DNA from: an uncultured Bacteroidota bacterium
GTDB taxonomy: Bacteria; Bacteroidota; Bacteroidia; Flavobacteriales; BACL11
DNA: 56,995 bases
Assembly: GCA_902587125.1 (NCBI GenBank)
Contig: CACIJW010000009.1
Location: 1-56,995 of the forward strand
Direction of reading: 5' to 3'
Under the pieces are notes generated by a model. That model was not told the origin of the DNA. It made no database searches and was given only the letters and a program-made list of their open reading frames with translations. Below are positions 15,260-22,206 of this stretch, piece by piece. Numbering within the stretch: the stretch's first letter is position 1; each line of letters opens with the position of its first letter. The position numbers and the translations under genes were made by a program.

Positions 15260-18025
15260 GCATAGTGAAGATTTCGGTGGTGAGAATTTTGTTAAATTAA
15301 TACCTTCAACAGCATCAATATATTCCTCAATTTTTGGAATTCTACCAAGAACTGCTGAGAGAACTACAACTGGAGTTGAAGAGAGTAAAGACTCTCCTTT
15401 TTTTCTTTTTGAATCTTCAACAACTCTACCCTGGAAAAGTCTAGTTGATGTTGCCATTACAGTATCCCCTTTTGCTGCTTTTTCTTGGTTACCCATGCAC
15501 AAGTTGCATCCGGGTCTTTCTAAGTACATCATATTTTCGTATTCGGTTCTTGCACTTGATTTTGGATTTGAGTCATTAAATTCAAATCCTGAATATTTTT
15601 GTAATATACTCCAATCACCTTCCTGTTTGAGCTCATCTATGATATTATAGGTTGGGGCTGTTACTACAAGTGGAGCATTGAATTTAACACTTTTGTGTTC
15701 TTTTTCCAAGTTTTTAAGCATTTGTGATACAATTTTTAAATCTCCTTTATGAACCATGCATGATCCAACAAATCCTAAATCAACTTTCTTTTGTCCTTTG
15801 TAATAAGAAAGAGGTCTTATTGTATCATGTGTATATCTTTTAGATATATCTTCATTTTCCACGTCTGGATCAGCAATCATAGGCTCATTGATTGTATCTA
15901 AGTCAACAGTTAGTTCAGCATGATATTTTGCGTTTGAGTCAGGAGATAGTGGAGGGTTACTACCATCTTTAATTTCATTGATTCTCCGATTTGCTTTACT
16001 TACTAAGCCCTTTAAAGTACCTCGACTATTATCCATGCCATTACTAATCATATTTTCTATTCTTTGAATGGCTATGTTTAATGATTTAATTAGTGTTTCA
16101 CCCTCTGAAATGCAAATTGATGCCTTAGCTTTCATTTCAGCTGTCCAGTCTGTAAACGTAAAGGCTTGATCGGACGGTAAAGTTCCAATATGGACTTCTA
16201 TCACTCTTCCTTGAAAAACATTATTTCCCTTAAACTTATTTAACATCTGCTCCTGCGTAGCGTGAACCACGTCCCTAAAATCCATATGATCTTTCATTTT
16301 TCCTTTAAATGTTACTTTTACAGATTCAGGTATGGGCATTGATACTTCTCCTGTTGCAAGTGCAAGAGCAACAGTTCCTGAATCAGCTCCAAAAGCGACA
16401 CCTTTAGACATTCTTGTGTGAGAATCACCTCCAATTATAATAGACCAATCATCAACAGTAATATCATTCAAAACTTTATGAATTACGTCTGTCATAGGAT
16501 GATAATTATTATTAGGATCTCTTGCAGTTATTAGTCCAAAATCTTTCATGAATTTCATTAGCTTGGGAATATTTTCTTGAGCTTTTAAATCCCAAACTGA
16601 TGCAGTGTGACATCCAGACTGGTAAGCTCCGTCAATTTCTGAAGATATTGTCGTGGCAGCCATTGATTCTAGCTCTTGTGAGGTCATTAATCCAGTGGTG
16701 TCTTGAGATCCTACAATGTTTACTTTAACTCTAACATCAGAACCAGATTTTAAAAGTAGATTTTGATAATTTCCAATTTTATTTAAATTAAAAATTTTCT
16801 CAACAGCTGTTTGACCAAATTTATTGTTTGTGATAATTTTAGATTTTGCAAAAACTGGCGCAGGCTCTACTGATAATACATTGGCTGCAAAAGATTGTAA
16901 TTTTTTACCAAAAACTACTGCATAAGATCCTCCAGCTCGAATAAATTCAATTTTTTGAGGACTTAATGAGCTTGAGATATCTATAAGTTCCTTTTTTCCT
17001 GAAAACAGTTTCTTTTTTTCTGTATCAATGACCAGATGAGTTCCAGTTTCCACAGAAAAAGTTTGCTGCAAAACAAAATCTCCATTTTCATCAACAGTTT
17101 GGTTTCCATCTTTATCTAATTTTTTTACCCAGTTCTTTAAATCAATACCTATACCTCCCGTTACACTTACAGTAGTTAAAAAAATTGGTGATATGCCATT
17201 TGTACCAGCTACAATAGGTGCAATGTTAACAAATGGTATATATTTACTTGATGGAATTCCTGTCCAAAGAGCAACATTATTTACACCTGACATTCTTGAA
17301 GAGCCGACACCCATTGTACCTTTTTCAGCTACTAACATCACTCTTTTATTTGGATGAATGTATTGAAGCTCTTTAATTTCATTTTGAGCTTTTTTAGAAA
17401 CAAAACACTGACCATGTAATTCTCTGTCTGATCTAGAGTGGGCTTGATTTCCAGGTGATAATAAATCAGTAGAAATATCTCCAATTCCAACCACATAAGT
17501 AACAACATCAATTTTTTTTGGGAGTTCAGGTAATCTTGTAAAAAATTCTGCTTTGCAATAGCTTACTAATATATCTTTTGCTATTTTGTTTCCTTTATGG
17601 TATTCAATTTTTAGTCTATTTGTATCTGCATCATGTAGAAAGACTTGAGTTTTAAGAACCTGAGATGCCTTTTTTGCTAAAATTTGATTGTTTGAAAAAG
17701 CAATATCTAACAACACTCTAACTGATGCACCGCCTTTCATGTGAGAAAGTAATTCAAATGCAAAGTCAATAGAAATTTCTTCAATATTTTCTAAATTTAG
17801 TATGATGTCTTTGAGAAACTCAGCTTTAACCTTTGCTGCGGGTGTTGTTCCAGGTAGTGTGTTAAAAATTAGATGATTTAAACTTTCTTCTCTTGTGTTA
17901 GAACCATTTCTTTTAATGTCCTCAATAATTTCATTTAAAATCTCAGATGATTCGATTGGTTTTGGTGACAATCCAAATTCTTTTCTTTTTTGAATTTCAA
18001 GTTGATAATTATTATACGATGACAA
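15254..18025 (-). CDS. acnB: Aconitate hydratase B (2-methylisocitrate dehydratase)
   Basis: TCA-cycle enzyme interconverting citrate and isocitrate via a [4Fe-4S] cluster; AcnB proteins also dehydrate 2-methylisocitrate. The cluster ligands are visible as Cys756 in FVGSCMVHKGD and Cys840/Cys843 in PGCNLCMGNQEKAAKG. The helical HEAT-like N-terminal domain (residues 1-160) precedes the aconitase domains, the order specific to AcnB. The length of 923 aa is right for the Bacteroidota form. The start is TTG at 18025, giving MSSYNNYQLEIQKRKEFGL, which aligns well with known N termini. A full promoter (TTG, 21-nt spacer, TAAATTTG) lies 35 nt upstream. Convergent with the HsdR-N gene. Confidence 0.96.
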   Translation of the reverse strand: MSSYNNYQLEIQKRKEFGLSPKPIESSEILNEIIEDIKRNGSNTREESLNHLIFNTLPGTTPAAKVKAEFLKDIILNLENIEEISIDFAFELLSHMKGGASVRVLLDIAFSNNQILAKKASQVLKTQVFLHDADTNRLKIEYHKGNKIAKDILVSYCKAEFFTRLPELPKKIDVVTYVVGIGDISTDLLSPGNQAHSRSDRELHGQCFVSKKAQNEIKELQYIHPNKRVMLVAEKGTMGVGSSRMSGVNNVALWTGIPSSKYIPFVNIAPIVAGTNGISPIFLTTVSVTGGIGIDLKNWVKKLDKDGNQTVDENGDFVLQQTFSVETGTHLVIDTEKKKLFSGKKELIDISSSLSPQKIEFIRAGGSYAVVFGKKLQSFAANVLSVEPAPVFAKSKIITNNKFGQTAVEKIFNLNKIGNYQNLLLKSGSDVRVKVNIVGSQDTTGLMTSQELESMAATTISSEIDGAYQSGCHTASVWDLKAQENIPKLMKFMKDFGLITARDPNNNYHPMTDVIHKVLNDITVDDWSIIIGGDSHTRMSKGVAFGADSGTVALALATGEVSMPIPESVKVTFKGKMKDHMDFRDVVHATQEQMLNKFKGNNVFQGRVIEVHIGTLPSDQAFTFTDWTAEMKAKASICISEGETLIKSLNIAIQRIENMISNGMDNSRGTLKGLVSKANRRINEIKDGSNPPLSPDSNAKYHAELTVDLDTINEPMIADPDVENEDISKRYTHDTIRPLSYYKGQKKVDLGFVGSCMVHKGDLKIVSQMLKNLEKEHKSVKFNAPLVVTAPTYNIIDELKQEGDWSILQKYSGFEFNDSNPKSSARTEYENMMYLERPGCNLCMGNQEKAAKGDTVMATSTRLFQGRVVEDSKRKKGESLLSSTPVVVLSAVLGRIPKIEEYIDAVEGINLTKFSPPKSSLCS

Positions 18026-18060
18026 ATTTTTCTTCTTTAAGATTACATTTTTGTTTAATA

Positions 18061-18092
18061 CAAATTTAACAATTTACCTCAACATTCAACAA
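18061..18092 (-). promoter_or_regulatory. Promoter of acnB (-33/-7, Bacteroidota type)
   Basis: On the minus strand, TTG (18092-18090), a 21-nt spacer, then TAAATTTG (18068-18061). Both elements match the Bacteroidota housekeeping promoter, TTG about 19-23 nt before TAnnTTTG. The predicted leader is about 25-30 nt. Confidence 0.55.
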
Positions 18093-18146
18093 GCTCTTGA
18101 TATGCTAAAATATTCATAATTCTTAATTTTATACTTTTATATAAGA

Positions 18147-19367
18147 ATGCTTTCAGAAAATATAAAAATTGCATATGACTCTTTAAAAAAAAACTTTTTA
18201 AGAAGCTTTTTAACTGTCACAATTATTTCCATTGGAATGACGGCAATAATGGGAATCATTACTGCCATTGAATCAATTGAAACATCAATTGAAAGTAATT
18301 TTATCACAATGGGATCAAATACTTTTAAAATTAAGGACAAAAGTCAAAAAAATTTAGCAAGTTTTTCTGGTAAATCTAAAAAGAAAATTGAAAAAATAAG
18401 TTATCGCCATGCTCTTAAAATTGTAGAAAAATATCCAAAGTATGCTTCAGTAAGCTCAGTATTGTCAAGAACATTTAAAATACGAAGAAATAACTTTGAA
18501 ACAAATCCAAATGTAACTTTAGTTGGTACAGATAAAAATTATATATCTACATCAGGATATTTTATTGAAAGTGGTAGAAACTTTTCTGAAAATGAAATAC
18601 AAACAGGATCTAATGTTGTTTTAATAGGAAGCTCTGTTAAAGAAAGACTGTTTGATGAAAGTTATGAAATTGATCAAAAAGTATCAATAGCTGGTACTAA
18701 ATTTAAGGTAATAGGTTCCTTAAAAGAAAAAGGAACCAGTTTTGGTTTTAATTCTGATAATATAATTCTGATGCCAATTGATATCGGAAGAAAGTTTATT
18801 GCAAACAGAATGAATTATGAGATTAATGTAATTTCTAAAAACGCAGACTCTCTAGATTATATCATTGGTCAAGTAACAGCTGACTTTCGTAAAATCAGAA
18901 AATTAAAACCCTCAGATAATAACAATTTCAGAATTGTTAAAAGCGATAATTTAGCTAGCAGATTAATACAAAACATACAGTTTATAACTTTTTCTACAAC
19001 ATTAATTGGTTTGATGACTCTTTTTGGAGCGTCAATTGGCTTAATGAATATAATGTTAGTGTCTGTCTCAGAAAGGACCAGAGAAATTGGTTTAAGAAAA
19101 TCAATTGGTGCGAACTCAAGAATTATTAGAAATCAATTTCTGACTGAATCAATTTTAATTTGTCAAATTGGCGGAGCGATTGGTATTCTGATGGGAATTG
19201 CAATTGGTAACGTTGTCTCTGTGCTAATTGAAGGAGCATTCGTTTTCCCAACCCTATGGACGTTAGTGTCCGTTCTTCTTTGTTTTGTTGTTGGAGTAAT
19301 ATCTGGGATTTACCCTGCTATAAGAGCATCTAAGCTTAGCCCTGTTGAAGCGCTAAGATACAACTAA
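18147..19367 (+). CDS. ABC transporter permease, MacB/FtsX-like
   Basis: 406-aa inner-membrane permease: first membrane helix at residues about 17-40, a periplasmic MacB-type core domain to about residue 265, then three C-terminal helices of the FtsX domain. The cytoplasmic coupling region SERTREIGLRKSIGA lies between the helices, and IYPAIRASKLSPVEALRY closes the protein; both are signatures of the MacB/LolC/FtsX superfamily. Such permeases pair with an ATPase to move lipoproteins, peptides or antibiotics across the envelope or to transduce force. No ATPase gene adjoins it; the FtsE-like ATPase at 27.4-28.1 kb is too distant to infer pairing. Its stop shares four bases (CTAA) with the rplI stop. 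Confidence 0.88.
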   Translation: MLSENIKIAYDSLKKNFLRSFLTVTIISIGMTAIMGIITAIESIETSIESNFITMGSNTFKIKDKSQKNLASFSGKSKKKIEKISYRHALKIVEKYPKYASVSSVLSRTFKIRRNNFETNPNVTLVGTDKNYISTSGYFIESGRNFSENEIQTGSNVVLIGSSVKERLFDESYEIDQKVSIAGTKFKVIGSLKEKGTSFGFNSDNIILMPIDIGRKFIANRMNYEINVISKNADSLDYIIGQVTADFRKIRKLKPSDNNNFRIVKSDNLASRLIQNIQFITFSTTLIGLMTLFGASIGLMNIMLVSVSERTREIGLRKSIGANSRIIRNQFLTESILICQIGGAIGILMGIAIGNVVSVLIEGAFVFPTLWTLVSVLLCFVVGVISGIYPAIRASKLSPVEALRYN

Positions 19368-19813
19368 TTCTTGTCAGAAACAACTTTAAATTCTATTGAA
19401 CAATTGACTTTTCTGTGAAGTCTTATTTCAGCAGTGTAAGAGCCAATTTCTTTTATAGAACTGAGTTTTACGAATTTTCTGTCTATTTCAATACCTTGCT
19501 TGCCAATTTCATCAACTAACTGTTTTGAAGATATAGAACCAAACAACTTTTTACCGTCGTCCTGAAGTTTAGACTTTATGACTATACTAAGTTTACTTAA
19601 TTCTTCTACAGTTTTGTTGGCATTTTCAATTTCTTCATTTAGCCTAGATTCTTGCTGTCTTAATTTCTCATTTAGCACTTTGATTGCATTTTCGGTTGCA
19701 ATAACTGCTTTGTTTTTAGGTATCAAGAAATTACGAGCAAATCCATTTTTTACATCTACTATTTCGTCTTTGAAGCCAAGTTTTTCAATATTTTCTTTAA
19801 GTATTACTTTCAT
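19364..19813 (-). CDS. rplI: 50S ribosomal protein L9
   Basis: Large-subunit protein bL9. The N-terminal domain MKVILKENIEKLGFKDEIV with the GFARNFLIPKNKAV segment is diagnostic; a long helix (residues about 45-78) links it to the C-terminal domain containing the LFGSISSKQLVDEI motif. The length (149 aa) is normal. Last gene of the rpsF-rpsR-rplI operon, 6 bases after rpsR. It converges with the MacB-like permease gene, sharing the 4-base CTAA. Confidence 0.97.
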   Translation of the reverse strand: MKVILKENIEKLGFKDEIVDVKNGFARNFLIPKNKAVIATENAIKVLNEKLRQQESRLNEEIENANKTVEELSKLSIVIKSKLQDDGKKLFGSISSKQLVDEIGKQGIEIDRKFVKLSSIKEIGSYTAEIRLHRKVNCSIEFKVVSDKN

Positions 19814-19819
19814 TGTAAA

Positions 19820-20089
19820 TTATTTCAAATTATCAGCAACATATGGCAGAAGTGCAAGTTGTCTTGCTCGTTTGATTGCAACGGCAACTCTTCTCTGAAA
19901 CTTAAGTGAATTTCCAGTTATTCTTCTTGGTAAAATTTTACCTTGCTCATTTAAAAATCTCATTAAAAAATCAGGATCTTTGTAGTCAACATACTTGATT
20001 CCCATTTTTTTGAATCTGCAATATTTTGATTGTGATCTTTTTTCTATATCGACAGGCGATAAATATCTAATTTCTGATTCTCTAGCCAT
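19820..20089 (-). CDS. rpsR: 30S ribosomal protein S18
   Basis: Small-subunit protein bS18, which binds 16S rRNA as a heterodimer with S6. The conserved core is the [23 protein letters not shown] stretch, followed by [14 protein letters not shown]. Its 89 aa fit the family. It sits 2 bases after rpsF, so translation is coupled. Confidence 0.97.
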   Translation of the reverse strand: MARESEIRYLSPVDIEKRSQSKYCRFKKMGIKYVDYKDPDFLMRFLNEQGKILPRRITGNSLKFQRRVAVAIKRARQLALLPYVADNLK

Positions 20090-20091
20090 AA

Positions 20092-20427
20092 TTAACTTTT
20101 TGTTTGTTTTTTCTTTCTCTTTTCAGCATACTCAATAGCATGTTTGTCAAGTTTGACAGATAACCATCTCAACACTCTCTCATCCCTCTTAAATTCGACT
20201 TCTAATTCTTTAGTTGTTTGAGGGTCAGATTCGTGTTCAAACATGTGATAAAACCCAGTTCTCTTGTTTTGAATAGGGTATTTTAATTTTTTTAAACCCC
20301 AGTTTTCTTCATGAGTAATTTTGGATTTTAGTCCTTTAATGAAGCTAGAAAACTTTTCTACTGTTTCCTTCACCTGGGGCTCAGATAAAACGGGATTTAA
20401 AATGAAAACAGTTTCGTATTTGTTCAT
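20092..20427 (-). CDS. rpsF: 30S ribosomal protein S6
   Basis: Small-subunit protein bS6. [16 protein letters not shown] is the standard N terminus, and [17 protein letters not shown] the central strand region; 111 aa with a lysine-rich tail. First gene of the operon with rpsR and rplI. The promoter is textbook Bacteroidota (20447-20478) and predicts a leader of only about 13 nt, so the S6:S18-binding mRNA leader known from several other bacterial phyla has no room here. Confidence 0.97.
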   Translation of the reverse strand: MNKYETVFILNPVLSEPQVKETVEKFSSFIKGLKSKITHEENWGLKKLKYPIQNKRTGFYHMFEHESDPQTTKELEVEFKRDERVLRWLSVKLDKHAIEYAEKRKKKQTKS

Positions 20428-20446
20428 ATTTATTTTATAAGGTTTG

Positions 20447-20478
20447 CAAAAGTAATGAAAGATATCATATTGAGCAAA
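20447..20478 (-). promoter_or_regulatory. Promoter of rpsF-rpsR-rplI
   Basis: Minus strand: TTTG (20478-20475), 20-nt spacer, TACTTTTG (20454-20447). Both boxes and the spacing match the Bacteroidota consensus exactly; the -7 box ends 19 nt before the rpsF ATG. This is the best promoter in the window. Confidence 0.65.
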
Positions 20479-20506
20479 TTATTTTTTCCAAAAATCATGA
20501 TGTTTT

Positions 20507-20541
20507 TTTGGTAACTTTTATAATTATTAATGTTAGTTTTG
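20507..20541 (+). promoter_or_regulatory. Promoter of dnaX
   Basis: TTTG (20507-20510), 23-nt spacer, TAGTTTTG (20534-20541), ending 18 nt before the dnaX ATG. It is back-to-back with the rpsF promoter, the two -33 elements lying 28 nt apart. Confidence 0.55.
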
Positions 20542-20559
20542 TTTTAAATCAATAAGCAA

Positions 20560-22194
20560 ATGGTTAGTGCAAGAAAATACAGACCAAATAAGTTTTCAGA
20601 AGTTTTTGGACAAGAATCAATAACAAAAGCTCTAGAAAAATCTATTTCCAACCAAATGTTATCTCAAGCTTATTTATTTTGTGGCCCAAGAGGCGTAGGT
20701 AAAACTACGTGTGCAAGAATTTTTGCTAAAGAAATCAATAATCGCGACAAAAGTTCAAAAAATCAAGATTACACTTACAATATTTTTGAACTTGATGCAG
20801 CCTCTAATAATTCTGTAGAAGATATTAGGTCACTAACAGATCAAGTCAGAATCCCCCCACAAAATGGGATGTTTAAAGTCTATATAATTGATGAAGTTCA
20901 CATGCTTTCTCAATCTGCTTTCAATGCTTTTCTGAAGACACTTGAAGAACCTCCTTCGCATGCTAAATTTATTTTAGCAACCACAGAAAAACATAAAATC
21001 ATACCTACAATTTTGTCTAGATGTCAAACATTTGATTTTAAAAGAATAAATATTGAATCTATTATTGAAAAGTTAGTTGAAATATCAAAAATCGAAGAAA
21101 TTACTTACGAAAACGAAGCGTTAAGAACAATTGCAAAGAAATCTGATGGTTCTATGAGGGATGCAATGTTTATGTTTGATCAACTTGTAACTGTAACTGA
21201 TAAGAATCTTTCTCTTTCCGAAGTCAACAGTCATCTGAATGTAATTGATGTCAACTCATTCTTTGAAATGGTTGATTTTATGAAAAATCATCAGATTGAC
21301 AACTTAATAAAAAAATTTGATCAAATATTAGACAGCGGATATGAACTTAGGCAATTTATTTTATCTCTAGCACATCACTTTAGAGATTTGTTGATGAGTA
21401 AAGATTCAAACAATGAAAATTTTATTGAGTATTCATCAGAAATAATAAATAAGTATTCTAATCAGTCTAAAAATATGACTTATAAAACATTAGTAGAATG
21501 CTTGGATGAATGTAATAAAGCAGACATAAACTATAATATTTCTTCTAATAAAAAAATATTGATAGAGCTGTCACTTTATAAAATCAATCAGTTAATTTCT
21601 TCAGAGTCAGATAATGAATCAACAAAAGCTGACAAAAACATAGAAAAAGAAGAATCAGTGCATGAGAAAATTACTGAACATGAAATAACTTTAGATACCG
21701 TTATTGATACTGCTGATAAATCAGACAGTGTAGTTCAGCCAAAATCCAGAACTTTATCTATTAACGCTTTGTCAGAAAAAGATGACAGTAAAATTCAACA
21801 AAATAGTTCAAGTTCAAGTGAAGAAATTTTATCTCAGGAAATTCTGCAATCAAAATGGTCAGAATTTATTAAAAAGCTGCAGGAAGATAAAGACACTAAT
21901 TTAATGATTGCACTTTCAAACTTTACTCCTAAATTAAAGGACAATAATAACATAGAAGTCTATGTCTCAAATACATCCCAGAAAGAGATAGCTATTAGTA
22001 GATTAAACTTTATTAAAACCTATTTGAGTAAGAAACTAAGTAATGATAACATTCAAATCAATTTAGAAGTTTCTGAATTAGATGAAAAAAATAAAAAACC
22101 ATACACGAATTCTGAAAAATTTAAAGAAATGGTCAATCAAAATCCAAACTTAGAAGATTTGAGGTCAAAATTTGATTTAGATTATGACTATTAA
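20560..22194 (+). CDS. dnaX: DNA polymerase III subunit gamma/tau
   Basis: Clamp-loader ATPase. The AAA+ module has Walker A GPRGVGKT (residues 42-49), Walker B VYIIDEVHML and the sensor SRCQTFDFKRI. The four-cysteine zinc module that normally sits between Walker A and the LDAAS motif is absent: RIFAKEINN is followed directly by a short linker and FELDAASNNSVEDIRSL. As I recall this is common in Flavobacteriia rather than a defect. After the collar domain an acidic low-complexity linker (residues about 345-430) leads to a C-terminal tau-like domain. No strong A-AAA-AAG slippery site is seen, so a separate gamma product is not predicted. Own promoter at 20507-20541. Confidence 0.95.
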   Translation: MVSARKYRPNKFSEVFGQESITKALEKSISNQMLSQAYLFCGPRGVGKTTCARIFAKEINNRDKSSKNQDYTYNIFELDAASNNSVEDIRSLTDQVRIPPQNGMFKVYIIDEVHMLSQSAFNAFLKTLEEPPSHAKFILATTEKHKIIPTILSRCQTFDFKRINIESIIEKLVEISKIEEITYENEALRTIAKKSDGSMRDAMFMFDQLVTVTDKNLSLSEVNSHLNVIDVNSFFEMVDFMKNHQIDNLIKKFDQILDSGYELRQFILSLAHHFRDLLMSKDSNNENFIEYSSEIINKYSNQSKNMTYKTLVECLDECNKADINYNISSNKKILIELSLYKINQLISSESDNESTKADKNIEKEESVHEKITEHEITLDTVIDTADKSDSVVQPKSRTLSINALSEKDDSKIQQNSSSSSEEILSQEILQSKWSEFIKKLQEDKDTNLMIALSNFTPKLKDNNNIEVYVSNTSQKEIAISRLNFIKTYLSKKLSNDNIQINLEVSELDEKNKKPYTNSEKFKEMVNQNPNLEDLRSKFDLDYDY

Positions 22195-22206
22195 AAATTT
22201 ACAATT

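Noticed and set aside
15189-15650. 153-aa plus-strand open frame antisense to the end of acnB
   Set aside because: It overlaps the HsdR-N gene and acnB in other frames; its residues mirror acnB codons and no start context or domain supports it.
21860-21885. Programmed -1 frameshift site in dnaX
   Set aside because: Only five A residues before G at the candidate site and no downstream hairpin obvious; does not match A-AAA-AAG.
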